Shown here: piece after piece, positions 12,168 through 47,500 of the stretch | Layout of the letters: the number at the start of each line of letters is the position of its first letter | How positions within the stretch are numbered: the stretch's first letter is position 1 | Origin: Brienomyrus brachyistius | Lineage: Eukaryota; Chordata; Actinopteri; Osteoglossiformes; Mormyridae | Assembly: GCF_023856365.1 (NCBI RefSeq) | Contig: NC_064548.1 | Coordinates: 22,492,461 to 22,556,460, forward strand | Reading direction: 5' to 3' | Length of the DNA stretch: 64,000 nt | Translations under genes and position numbers: made by a program | Notes under the pieces: generated by a model | What the model saw: the letters and a program-made list of their open reading frames with translations, nothing else | Databases searched by the model: none | Told to the model about the DNA's origin: nothing

Positions 12168-14781
12168 GACAGGTGTAACACAATCATCATTGCAAACCTG
12201 TACTCAGTAAAAGGTTGGAAGATGGGTGGAGACCACTGGACCCTTTTTTTATTAAAAAACCATAAAGAAAGAACAATAACATATAATGCACAACACTGCA
12301 GACTGCAGGTTTTAATATGCAAATAAAGTTTCCTACAGAATAAATTCCAAACTTCTACCAGCACACAGAGTAAGAATGAAATTGCCCATCTGTTTTACAT
12401 TTTTAAAAGCTTGCATTTTCTGTATATTAATTCACACCTCAGCAAGTAGCCCATGTAATCAGAATGAGAGGAGCATGCTGTTAAGGCCACCACAAAACAT
12501 GCAGTCTGACCAGTGGAAAGATAACTTACTGCCTTTCTTCAAAATCCACAAATTATTTCTCTCTATTCTAAAATCAGCCTGTCACCATATATATCTGACA
12601 GTGGAGCCTGGACTGATAGTATAGACTTTTTAATTCCGATTGTTTTTTTTTTCATGATTGCATGAATGAAAATGAACAAAAGAATGTCATTTCATCAAAC
12701 AAAATGTGATCCTTTAACCGATAATAATAAATAAGTAGCTTAGGAACAGATTGTTAAGTGTGAGAATGTTCATCACTCTACCCACTAGGTTCCATAATGA
12801 GAGAAGAAAGTGAATTTAAGCTCAGTATTGAACACGGCCCCTTCATTATGCCATGATTCAGTGAATATAGCCATTTGACTTTACACCAACAGTGATGTAG
12901 TCTATGTGGGCGCATGTATAGCAAAGTCAGCCTTTCACACACAGGGTATCTATAATGCTAAGTTATTCTAGTATCTGATCTAAAGCAATGGTTATTTAGA
13001 CGATAGCAACATCGATTGCAACTCAAAATGATGCTGTTTTTCCCACAGCACTAATCTGACGGGTCACATAAGTATCTTAGAAAAAGCATTTTAGTCAACG
13101 TAATCATTGTAAATCTATTCTCTTATTTCATCAATATGGGATATTCTATAATTTGCTTCAGTTCTCTGAGTATAAAAATGATATAATTTAATTTATATTT
13201 AGATTAAACTTAATTTAGGAAACTGTATAAATAATGAACCAAAAATGTTAAAAAAAAATAACATGAAATATCAAGATAAACATACTGTAGCTCTACAAAT
13301 GAGGATTAAAATAATAAAAGGTAGAATCCAGATACACACAAGAGATGAAACAGAAGACCATGTTAAATGATGTTAGAAACATTTAAGAGAAGTGACAGCG
13401 ATCGAGCGTATCAACAGTTTTCTTAATGTGACCAACAGGATGGCAGAGTGATTAAACTGGTATGTTTGATGGCTCACGCCTCCCGAGTTGTGGGTTCCAC
13501 GCTGGCCCACGATCTGTGCATGTGGACTCTCTTCCCATCTTCATTTCGGTTTCCTCTGGGGACTCCTGTCCTCCCACGGCACGGCAACATGTAGTTCAAC
13601 AGAAGCAGTGACTCCAAATTTCCCGTAGCGTACAATAGTGAACGTGACTCTCCAGATGAGGAGACTTGTTGTTCATATCTGCTCGTGTTTCAAACAAGCC
13701 GTTATTCAAAACAGATGGATGAATGGACTTTTCCATCAGTTGAGGAGCGACAAAAACCCATCGAAACAACCAGAGTTTAACACCATGCTGAATTCTGATG
13801 CATATTTTAACACATATTTTTACCTTGGACGTTATACTTAAAAGATTCTCAATCAAAATATTTTGCCAGTGATACAGACAATCCCAGCATAAAACCCACC
13901 GGTGGTGATATGAATTAATCAGGATTGACTTTGATAGAACTTACTCCGGACCTTAAAGGGAAATCAGTGAAGCACTTTCTAATAAAGAAATGTAATCATT
14001 ATGATGGAACTTCCACTTTACAGTAGTAAATAGTCTTTTTTGACAAAAAGTTTTTTTGGTAATTGAGGTGCTTCAGGTTTTGAGAGATACCTTTGATTTG
14101 TGGCACATGACCGTACAACAATGACTGCAATAAAGACGAGGGAAAACACTGTAGATCTGAGATGCAAGTGTAAGGAGATGAGATGACAGAAATCTAGGTA
14201 TTGCTCATATCAGCACAGTTACGGTAAGTTGAAAATAAGTTGTGATATTGTTTAAGTTTTGACTAATTCACATGCTTTAACCGGCACACACAGTTAATGA
14301 TGGAGACAGTAGTGAATGTGTTATTTCATGTCCGCAGTTTTCTGTAATCTGGAGAACTAGTCTGCCAGAAAAGGAAATATTTTAACCACTTATGTGAGTA
14401 ATGTGTGCCTTGGTCTACTTTCTGAGATACAGTCATCGGCAACTGCAGTAACACAGTTTGACACATTTATAAAGAGGTGGAAATCACAACTTGCAGAAAA
14501 TGAATTGATTCTAGGTGGCTCAGGCAACTCATTGTACTCTCTCTGGAAAGCGTACAAAGACGACCACCACTGTCACTGCTGAACGGTATGATGAGTAACA
14601 GCATGTGTAAAGATGCTTTGGATAAGTCACATCACACGAGACCCGGACAAAGGTTGCCCTGTGGTGAATGTACATGCTCGCTGTAGGAACCCATAGAATC
14701 CGCCTTGCAGTTAAATGCTCAAGTAGGTCACTGAAGTCTTTGCTTCCCATGACCAGAAGAGGGAGCTATATGGAGATGGAC

Positions 14782-14783
<2 letters not shown>
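12168..14783. other. Intergenic sequence without a recognised gene
   Basis: AT-rich, with the SINE at 13431-13650. No coding block recognised. Confidence 0.6.
13431..13650 (+). mobile_element. Degraded tRNA-derived SINE
   Basis: Reads through a GGCAGAGTGATTA region, a TGTGGGTTCCACGC B-box-like site, 'GTGCATGTGGACTCTC', 'GGTTTCCTCTGGGGACTC' and 'GACTCCAAATTTCCCGTAG', the same order of blocks as in the SINE at 1801-2143. Many substitutions. Confidence 0.65.

Positions 14784-14871
<88 letters not shown>
14784..14871. repeat. (TA)n microsatellite, about 44 units
   Basis: An uninterrupted AT alternation of 88 bp. Confidence 0.97.
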
Positions 14872-14873
<2 letters not shown>

Positions 14874-15091
14874 TCAATGCCTGTTCAAGAGTGTATTGAA
14901 GAATGGTAATTATCTTAATTGAGAAAGGCCTTTGTGATATTCACCATTAAATGAATTAGTCATTTTTAACGGATGGTACTCGATGCTGAAAATTCAGTCA
15001 CCGGTTGATCTAAAATATGTAGTTTTGGGCTCTGAATGTGAATTTCTTAGTGCTGAAGGATTGCCGAATAACTCCTAAAGAAGGCCTGCTT

Positions 15092-15092
15092 G

Positions 15093-15143
<51 letters not shown>
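15092..15143. repeat. (AAT)n microsatellite
   Basis: About 17 uninterrupted TAA units. Confidence 0.95.
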
Positions 15144-15144
<1 letters not shown>

Positions 15145-15404
15145 AAGCAAATAAAATGTGTAGTATTACTTCATAATACCCATGTCTATATGAAGGATGA
15201 ACAAAAGGCGATTAATAGGATAAAGAGCATAAGGGATCCTTCCATTTTCCGTACACACTTGTTCCCTGCAGGGCTGTACGGATCCAGAGTTCCCAGGTGG
15301 GGAATTACCTAGCATGGGGTGCCAAGCCAATTTAAGGCACACAAACCATTCTGCGATTCAGCAGGAATAGCTGGAGGTGCCCCCACCACGCTATAGGCAT
15401 GGAG

Positions 15405-15426
15405 TTAGGGTTAGGGTTAGGGTTAG
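15405..15426. repeat. Short interstitial telomere-like repeat
   Basis: Three TTAGGG units and a fourth ending TTAGGC. Confidence 0.8.
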
Positions 15427-15610
15427 GCAGAGACTTGGACATCGGTCCCAGGGGCACAAAGCAACAGTGCAAAAAACAGTTTTTAATATTTTTTTTTTCA
15501 ATTTTTTGCATGCAGGAATAATCTAATACATAACATATAACATTACCATTACACCCAAAACCCATGAATCACTAGTATACTGTCCGTCCAGAGGTCATCT
15601 GCAGCCCTGG

Positions 15611-15925
15611 ACTGCCGCCAGGGACGGATTATGGGTTGTGTGGGCCCCTGGGCAAAACGTTCGCGAGGGCCCCCCCCCAGCACCACCACGACAACCACCA
15701 CAATTCAAGGGCCCTTGGCAGCCAAACGCCCTCCCTATAGGGTCAGGGGCCCTTGTAGGCAGAGGATCAAAGAATGTAGGCCCTCTAAAATAGTCAAACG
15801 AAAATACATTGTTGATAAGCGTTGCAAATTGTTTTGGGCTAGGGGCCCCACGGGCCCCCTGCACTCCAAGGGCCCCTGGGCAGTGGCCCCGCTGGCCCGG
15901 TCCGTAATCCGTCCCTGACTGCCGC
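15611..15925. repeat. Perfect 8-bp target site duplication around the 15.6-kb MITE
   Basis: ACTGCCGC at 15611-15618 is repeated at 15918-15925, flanking the 299-bp element. Confidence 0.88.
15619..15917. mobile_element. hAT-like MITE, 299 bp, with 8-bp target site duplication
   Basis: The ends are inverted: CAGGGACGGATTA at the left and TAATCCGTCCCTG at the right, with further GC-rich subterminal complementarity around GGGCCCCTGGGC. The 8-bp sequence ACTGCCGC occurs directly on both sides (15611-15618 and 15918-15925) without a mismatch. This fits the 8-bp duplications of hAT transposons. No transposase is encoded. Confidence 0.88.
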
Positions 15926-16199
15926 AATAATTAAATAGTCTAAAATACATTCACTCTGTTATTTGTATAATAGAACCTAAGCTGCACGTGACTTATACTG
16001 ACTTAAAGGTTTCAACTGTATTCGATTATAAAAAATACATTATTGCAGAACGGTAGATGTCAATGTAACTTCTAAATGACAACGAGCATATCCTCTCTCA
16101 CAAAATTAATATACATTTTTAATGTAAAAAGAGAAAATGTATAACCCATTACAGATAAATGTGTGCATGTGTACATACATCACATTTTTTTTTTTAAAA

Positions 16200-17702
16200 A
16201 AAAAAGGCTGCTGGAGGAGCAGCTTTGATGCGCATGAGGTTAAGTCCTGTAATCGATCACCGAGTCCGCCACGGTACAGTGCGCCCTAGTGATCTGTTTC
16301 TCTGCGTTAGACCAACTTCCCAGAAAAGCCGCTCGGTCCGCTCGCCTGCCTCCGAAGATGGAGGAAGTAAGCTAGGGATTAACTGCCATCACTGCGACCG
16401 CACTACCCTGCAACGTCGGCTATGCAAGAAACCTGGAGGAAAACCGTTCGTGCAATGCATGGCCACCGTGACACTTCGGGATATCTCCATATCACGTCCT
16501 GTTAAGGTAACGCCATATAATCGAAGTATCTAAATAATGCACTGGAGGATAATATACTGTAATAATTGCGACAGGCGTTCTGCACCGAAGCGACGTCAAA
16601 CTGCTAAATAACATCATGCGCTGTGGTTTTACCTCTGCAGAGAGGGCTGCCCCTCTGCATTTGCCGAATGACAGCTCGCAAAAGGCGATCGGATCACTTG
16701 TTGCTCAACTGCATGGACGATAGCAGAGAAGTTGTGACATGTGGGGATCCCTGCAGCGTGCCGGCTTCTCCCGAGCCCTTCAGATCTCTGACCGGTTACT
16801 TTCAGAGATCCATTACTCAATACAAATACTGCCAGGTGTAGCTGCAGTAACGTTTTTAAATTGTACAGACACACACCCGGCATCCCGAATTAAAACATCA
16901 GACTGGGTCAAGGATGGAATTTAAGATGAATCGATGAGTCAAGATTAAAGAAGTGTGCGCTATTAATCCGAGAGGAAGATTTGTATGAAAATGATTACTT
17001 ATAATATAAGCTCACGTTGTACCTTGTCTCATGTGGATCACCACGCAACTCTTAACTCCTTAGGCTCGGGCAAGAAACACCGGGCTGTTCCCTCTGCCAA
17101 TTCCTTAAAAAACCGGTGCATCCAGTTTTCCGTCTCTTTCTTCTAATTATTATTTTTTTCTTTAGCTGAGCACGATCACCGGCGTCTTCCCTTGATCCAT
17201 TGGTTACAGTTAGCTGGTTGGTTGGTTAGTTAGTTGGTTAGCGGGCGGTGTCGTCATTTGTGTGTGAAAAGGCGAAGGGAAAGCAGCCCTCCGCAGGTGC
17301 GGGGGGTCGCGCTAAGTGGAAAAGTTGACGGGCTGGTTTTACTCTGGAGGAAGTCAGCCAGCAAACGCGCTTCAGGTCTCTCTCTCTTTCTCTCTCTCCG
17401 CTCCTTTCAAATTTAGTCGGGGAACAGGCTCGTTTCATGTTGCATCTAATTATTACTTTTTCCTGTATCCGTTTGTCTCGTTTTTAAACATTGGGGACAT
17501 TTTAAAGGAAGTAGCCTATTGCTTTAACATATCAGGGGGCACGAGACCAACCGGGGGAAATAGCGATAATTAAGCCGAAATACCTAATAAGTCCAATATA
17601 AAGTATATATTTTTCGCCTGTAACTTATTTTATTTATTATTGTTTTACAAGAACGGGGCCGTCCTTTGAAGTCTCTCAAAAAGCGGTGGAATAACGACAC
17701 AA
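16200..17702 (+). promoter_or_regulatory. Candidate ikzf2 promoter region and non-coding first exon
   Basis: This stretch is richer in G+C and CpG than its surroundings, notably 16240-16480 and 17220-17340, and has no convincing coding frame. A TATAAA occurs at 17597-17602, and about 100 bp later a CACAAG|GTAAAA donor-like site lies at 17702. A 5' UTR exon ending there and spliced to the start-codon exon at 21784 is plausible, since family members have non-coding first exons. This is inference from composition and position only. RNA evidence is absent. Confidence 0.3.
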
Positions 17703-20700
17703 GGTAAAACCTTTGAATGAATTATTTATACGTTTCTACGCTGTTTGCGCTTATAATATTGCAACGGAGCGGTACCTGAATGGGGGGCAGAACGGCGCGA
17801 GCCTTCAGAGGATCGGTCATATTGCTTAGACTCTTAACCAGTTTTACCCCTCAAAACACCCCTGGTCAAAACTTGTTACCTATACCAACTGCTACGATAC
17901 TGGAATTAAAGGGGCTTGGACTCCCTTCTTAGATGTTGAATTTTCTTCATGTCATTTTTTGCCTGCCCGGTATCATGAGGGCTCACCGTGGCCATCAGTC
18001 ATCAGGCAGGCGTGTTGTAGTTAATGACAAGTATCCTCCATCTCAGCCAAGTTTGGACCGAAACATCGGGCTGTGTGTGAGTAACATTTGAAGGGGAATC
18101 GACTTATTAGGGTTAGGGTCAGGTGTCCCCCCCACCGCCCGCCCAGCCGCCAGTGCTGCGTGTCTTTGCTGTCATTCTGAGCAATGTGTGGAGACGTGCT
18201 GCGACATGAGACTGCCTGTCATACAGCACAAAAATAATAATAATGACCCGCAGCTCGCGTCTATCTCGGTCTGGCAGTTAGTCTCTCGGTTTAAGGTGTC
18301 GGCCGAACCGCTTATCTGTAGCATTAAGCTGAAATGGTCCCGTAACGCTGGGATTTGCTACCTCGTGGAAAACCTAGATGATCGACTCAAATTAAAAGCC
18401 CTCCAAGATAATATTTATAAGCATCGTCGTATTGATGATTAAATTTTAATATTATGTAAATATCACGAAATTATATCCGTCCCTGAGGTTCCTGTGCCGT
18501 GACATTGACTAGAAGTATTTTCATAGTTTTACAAAAGTTTTGAATCATTTTTTTTTCCTCCAGCACTAGGAATGATTATTAGCGTGTCATCTGTGGAACA
18601 ACACCATAGACTGTACTTTTATTGTTAATATTTTGTGGTGCGTGGATGGAAAAGCTTCCTATTAAACTACACTAAGCACTCTGTTCTCCCTGCCTTTCTG
18701 GACTGGGCCTTTGCTTACAACCCAGGTGTCGCAGTAAGCTGATGGCCATACAGGAAAATGTGGCTGTCAGAGTTGCTGAAACATCTGGGTATTAGCTCGA
18801 AACACTGGTTCCCCGTATGTCTCCCTTAAGTGGGATATGAGTTGTGGGAATCAGAGTGGGCTGCAACTTCAGTGGTCAGCTGGTCAACAGGACAAGGGAC
18901 TTTGCTCTCCATACTATTCACAAAAATAGCTTTGTTGCTGTTTTGAAACGTGTCCATTTTTAGCTCCGTCGACCCAATGTAGCATTAGCTGTAGCTTTTT
19001 AATATATTTCCGATAACCTGTTAGCTGCTCCTTCATGTCTACGTTAAGTCTACGTCCCATTTGCATTAAGCCGTAGTTGCATCTAGATGAATCTGTCTGC
19101 CGAGGCTTGACTGTGAGAATTAGCATGTTGATAATTAATAAAGGAGGGAAGTGAATGAGAGCCAGAACTGTAAGGAGAAAGTCCTTGTCGTAGAGAGGTT
19201 TGCACCACCCCGCATATGTTAAATGATGCAAGCGGTGAGGTGTTCATGACCGTGAAAGACCAATACCAGAAATGAGTGTAAAACGAGGCCTTCAACTTTG
19301 GGTAATTAGAGCTTTGATGATTTACCTGTAAAACTGGAATAAGTCAGACTCAGGAGGGGTGCATGAAGAATGTTTTTTTTTTGTCTGTATTTTCCCCTTT
19401 AGGTGTAGGCTAATATTTTATATTTATTGCTGTTATGTAAATAGCTTCAACCTTTCTTTACTTGGTAAATGAATTGCGATTTTCACAGTTCAGTCTACAC
19501 CGGAGGAAGAGTCCTTATTCCTTTACCAGAAGAATATAAATTACTTTTGTCTTGCTTATTAGCACTTTGTTGATAATCACGGTGAGAACGGCCCAGATAC
19601 TAAGATAGCAGTAGGGGTGCCTGTGCTGTCCTGCAGTAGTGTTGTGTGATTGAGCTCATAGTAATGATGTGCGTTGCAATATCTGTCAGGGGTCCCTGAC
19701 ATTCAAGGATCCTCACACTAGTAAAAAAATTAATATATGTGGTTTCTATCTTTTAGATTATTAGATTAGGCCTGTTTGCACCTTGCTTTCAGTATTATTC
19801 TAAGGTCTGATTCTGATTTTAAATTTTTTTTGTTTTTTTTTTGGCAAATTTTCTGACAAACACCTTGATGCTGTTTCACAAGATTCTCCGCAGTCTGTCA
19901 TTACCTGATGGCTTTTTCAATGATTGTTTTCTTATTATTGTAACTTGAATATGAATCACTGCTATTTTTAGAACCTGATTGTCTAAGGAATCTGCTGTCC
20001 TGTTGTCTGGTATTGAGCTACACAAAAACACTGTGAACCAGGCAACATATTTGGCAAATAAAATCATCGTCTGTTTATGGAGTGTCCTATGTTATGTTAA
20101 ATTCGGGGTAACAGCATGCCGGTGTTGTGCATTTAGAGGTTTTCCGCCGAGGATTAGTATTGTTGAGTAACTGAGGTATTCATAAAATTGCCCTTATAAC
20201 CCATATACCCTAATTTACCCCTAAGAATTAATGACTTTTTCTTTCCGATATAGATTCATTGAGACATAAACCTGCCTTCTCAGCAACCTTATGCGGAACA
20301 AGCGTAGCTCAGCCCTCTACATAAACCTATAATAGTCAAATTTTATAATAATGTAATATAAGAAGTGAGTCTTCATGGATGTTTGCATGACGAGATATGT
20401 TGCATGGACGTGGAAAGTGTGGAAAGTCTCTAGCTAAGACGGATTCCCCTGTATAAGAGCTAGCCTTTAGTACGACTGCCAGAAATGCATAAAGCTGTTG
20501 GTCGCAGCTGAACTGAAGAAGCTGCCTGCTGCTTCACTTCACCCGTGCTGATATGGTTATTTGAAGAGCAGCGTAATGGAGTGTGTCAGTGTTTTTCCTG
20601 CGGCCTATGTTTTATTTACAAGGAATATCATTAATTACAGGTTATATAAAGATGGTGCCGGAATTGTAAGCGCATGTAACTTTTAAGATGTTATGTAAAG

Positions 20701-21783
20701 GACGATATGTAATTAATGTTTCAAAATGGGGAACATTTCCCTGGACATTTCGGCTTTGCTAAAAGCACAGAGGATCGATAAAGTACGGTATTAAGGACCT
20801 ACCTTTCCGTGCTATGGATCATTGTATTAGGCCACTGTTAATAATTAATCAACTTTTGATCATTGTGGTAGCTGCAGTATAACGTTGTTACGTAATGGAA
20901 TTATCAATTAAGTGTGTTTGCCTGATCTTTTTACGCTTCTCGGGTTCCTGAAAGAGTTTTTATGCGCAAATGGCTCCTTTTCTTACCTGCCATGCGAGAA
21001 ATCGAAAAGAAAACAGGCTGCCATCACTGTATGTTTCAGTTAGAAGAGCCTTTCAAGTGTGTTTTTGTCTTGCTGTTTGTGGAAAGCTTTCAGTAATCGT
21101 TCCAGTCTTTTGGTGACTGCCATGTGCCCAAGAGAGGCTGTAAGACACTCAGAAAGGAAGATATGTGTACATATATTTTCATATTCTGTGATGTCTCACA
21201 ATCTCACAGCACTTTCAGGAGCTTTAGTGAGGTCCTTCTTCATAATACAGTACAATTTCCTGGGTTTCACATTTGCTTTCATACTCTTTTTATAGATTTT
21301 TTTTTTTTCTGTCTACCTCCAATATTCTACTTGACATCGTCTATTAATAACTGTTTCTGTCTAGTGCCATACCCTATTATTGGTTCCACCACGGAGTAAA
21401 ACGTGATGTAAATGTAGACAGACATCTGCCAGCAACACGCTACTTATCGTAGTTAACTTCTCAGCAAACCAGAGAACTCTTCCATGAAATGTGAGCACCC
21501 GCTCCCTCGTCCTACTGTCGAGTTTGAGGTATCAGAATCACTAACAGGCTTTGACTGAAAGCTGAACCCAGTTGCCAAAAATGACTGACTTCTGTGAACC
21601 TCTTCAAAGCAGACTCGTGTCTCACGTCAAGTTAGCCAACAGTGACGAGGTCTGAGCCAGCATCCCTGGCTACTCTGGTCGCCATGGCGCAGCGATGGAC
21701 ATGAGGAACCGCGGTTCATGTAGTGCTCTGTGTTTCCCAATCGGCCCTTTTATTAATGCAGTGTCTCCCTTTGATTCCAACAG
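17703..21783 (+). other. Presumed first intron of ikzf2 / 5' flank
   Basis: No exon, gene or recognisable repeat of note was found here. There are short homopolymer runs and a small (TAA)n at about 18230. If the first exon is not at about 17.7 kb, this is simply 5' flanking sequence. It may hold conserved regulatory elements that cannot be judged without alignment. Confidence 0.4.
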
Positions 21784-21798
21784 CCTGTGCCCCCTACT

Positions 21799-44308
<22,510 letters not shown>

Positions 44309-47300
44309 GGGAAACCCTTGCTCGTGTCCAGCAGGTCTCCCTGGCGGAGACCATGCAAGTTATCCGCGCCTTGGACACACCTGTATGACACAGGCTATGT
44401 TACATGAACCAAATACACATAATTGTGGGTCCAAAAGGACAGTAATCTGTTTCCCTTGTGTAGCCATTTGAGATTGTATGACTGGAATAAGTGAAGTGAA
44501 TTGTGGTGCGTTGTACTGGTATGATTCAGAACCCCTTTCTGAGCACTGTTGTCTTTTCTTGTATTTGAAGTCTTAATTTTAGCGAAGCAGCTATTCATGG
44601 GGACTCTTCCGAAATACCTGTGAACTCCTCTCTCCAGGACAGGCTCTGCATGTGCTGCCATTACTGTCCAGTTTACATCCAGTGGAGCTTCCGGATCATT
44701 CCTGCATTGGCCTTCCATATTTCATTGCCATCCACTTGCACCCTTAGACGGTTCTCTGAAATATTACAAGGTCATGCGCTTTGAGACAAAACAATGAAGT
44801 GTACTTAGAGTTTCGCTATTGCCGTTCCAAAACAAGTTATTCCCCTCAGTGTGGAACCAAACCTTCCTTCGTGTCGTGCTGTGATTAGGTCTTGCAAGTG
44901 GAAGTTATATAGCCATTTCCTGTGTACACCAGCAAAGTCAATCTCTACTCTCTCTTTTCTTTAATATTTTGCTAGTTTATCTGTGACATTGCGTATTGCC
45001 CACTGGAATAGTAGTGCCTAAAGTCAAATGGCGAATCTAAGTGCTATAAACCAGCACTTTTCACAGCCTTCATGGATTTAGAAACCTTTCTCACATCTGT
45101 TTATGTGTCAGAAAAGCTGAAGGAGTGCCACGCCACAACGTCGAAAACAGAAATCTCTGTCCAACTTGCATCTTCAACCTGGTTGCCTCGCACCTAAGAG
45201 TGAGATTCTCTGTAATGACCAGGTTCCTTGTCTATCTGTGCAGTGTAATCACCCTGCCATCTTGTGCTGAACATATTTCAGACATCTAGTAATTCTTGCA
45301 GTTAATATTGCTTCAGTTGCTTTGATTATGTTGGCCTGGTTCCAATGTAACGATTATGGTCCCCCCCCCCCTCCTCATGTGACATTTGCTGTTGTTACCC
45401 CTGTTGATCGGCTACTATTGTTAGGCAATCGCATGCGACTGTCGATTTTGCAGAATTCTCATGCGATGTCCCAGTGCATGTCCATTTTGAAGGAATCACT
45501 GAGAATACCTCAGGTGAGATCCCCAGCGATCGCACAGCTCCGGGGGTATTCACTCGCTAGTGCTGTAGCCGTTGGAGATTGCTGTAGCCTTTATCCTCCC
45601 CTGTGAATCATCTGCAATGGAGGACCGATAGATGAAGTATTATGATTCCATTGTGCCAATAGCCAGATTCATTCTGATTCTTAAGTGGCAAACTCATATC
45701 CAGGTCCAGTCGTCTGGGATTCCTTCTCTAACCCTATTTATCTGCTTTACTTTCCCTCAGCCATTTTCGCCAAAGATATTTTGTTCAGGGTTCAACTGGA
45801 TTTTCACTTGTTGCATGTTCTGGAAGTATATTACAGAAACTAAAAGTTCTGTATTTAAGATATTTTAGCATAATGGGAAGTTATATATCTTGGGGTCTGA
45901 AGCTGTTTTTTGTGATAAGTTAAGGCCTTATTAAATTTGTATTTATTTTTCTTTTTTCTTTATAGGATGGTGTGAAGTATATTTTTCGGGTTGTTCATAA
46001 TTATAATAGCGTATTATTAAGACATAAGACTGTTTGCACAGTCTGTTTGCTGAGCCTATATAACTGCTTAATGAGAAACGAAAAGGTTGTGTGTTTTTTT
46101 TTTTTTTGTTACCAATGTGCTTTTTCTTTCGTGAAATGCTCCCGAGTTTGCCCGGCGCAATCAGTGAAGTAACAGTTTTGTACCAAATGAGAATGTGTGA
46201 CTCAAGCTGGTTTCCACAAGAACTCCGAAAATGCAGCCCAAACACTGGGGCTTCAGCTGTTTAATGTCTGTGGTTATTGTTTCGTCCCTGTGAAGATATC
46301 TAGACCTTTGTGCCTCCCGAGCTGATCCTCGCCGTTCTCTGCTGTTTGAAGGAAGACCTCCAATGTGTGCGTGAAAAGGGCCGCCGCTCGACGTGAACGA
46401 GTACCGTTCATTCTTTTTACTGGGCAGCTTTTTTTTCTGGCATATTTTATTTATTTATTTTTTTGTTCAGATATTTTTTTTCTTTAGATGTAGTAATGAG
46501 CCACAGAATGGAACAAAAAATGCCTACAGTTCAAATGAAATTCAGAGTTTATCTGGAAACAGTTTGTATTTCGTTATGGTCAATTTGCTTTATGTTGAGA
46601 TATTCCGTAGATTTTTTATTTTTATTTCTTAAGTTTAGCTGGTAGGTCTCCTGACGCCTATGCAGTGAGGGGTACCTGTTTGATACCCCCCCCCCCCCGA
46701 TGAGCTCATTACTTTCACAATACAGTTTGAAAATTCATGGTCATGTTACATGACTCAAAAATAATGGGGACCAAGAAAATGAAGTGGCTCATTGGAATCT
46801 ACACTCAGATGTGTGTGTTTTTATGACAAGTTACAATTAAGGGTTTTGTGCAAATTGGTAGAAAATGACTTAAGAGAAATTGATTAAATAGACCTGGCAA
46901 AGGACCCTAGCCATGGACTTACAGTAAATTCCTTTTTTATTCGGAAATCCCATCGTAGACAGGTGGCCGAAGAAGTCGCTGTGTCGTCCTGTCCAGTCAG
47001 AAGTCTGATGTGTTTGTAAACTTGTAAAATCCATGTTCACATTTAAAACAAGGAATTTGAACGTTTTGTGTAAATATGTGTGCCGAATTTAATGAACACA
47101 AAAGCGTGTTCTTATTTTAAGTCTTGAAAGTTGATTATACTTGAAGAGGAGCCCTAGCATAGGATTTAAGACAGCATTTAATTTTAAGTGCAATGGATGA
47201 ATCTTTTTTTAAAAAAATAAAGTGTAAATAATTGAGCAAAAAGAAGAAAAATGGATTTTAACTACTGCTGAATGGAAAACTGGCAAAGGAAATGTTGCAG

Positions 47301-47500
47301 TGTATTTTTGTAAAATACATAATATATGAATTGTATACATTTTTTACTGAATATAATGGCTTTATACTGTTCTAACTTTGGCTCAGAGTTCAGTGGAAAT
47401 AAATATAGGGATCTCAGGTACTTTTGTCTGCAGTGTATTTCCCAGTTTACTGCTGAAATATTTGTAATAAAAAAAAATAAAGATGTGCTAAAGAAAAAAA
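44309..47500 (+). other. ikzf2: Probable ikzf2 3' UTR
   Basis: No coding potential is visible after the stop codon. The stretch is AT-rich with an AU-rich element-like ATTTATTTATTT at about 46449-46460 and C-runs at about 45361 and 46687. The first tight cluster of polyadenylation signals is AATAAA at 47216-47221, then 47466-47471 and 47476-47481, so the transcript may end at about 47.24 or 47.5 kb. A long 3' UTR is usual for this gene in other vertebrates. The end is inferred, not seen. Confidence 0.55.
47216..47481 (+). terminator. Cluster of AATAAA polyadenylation signals
   Basis: AATAAA hexamers occur at 47216-47221, 47466-47471 and 47476-47481, about 2.9-3.2 kb after the ikzf2 stop codon. 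The second and third lie in an A-rich context. They are the best candidates for ikzf2 3' end formation, though AATAAA is frequent by chance in AT-rich sequence. Confidence 0.4.
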
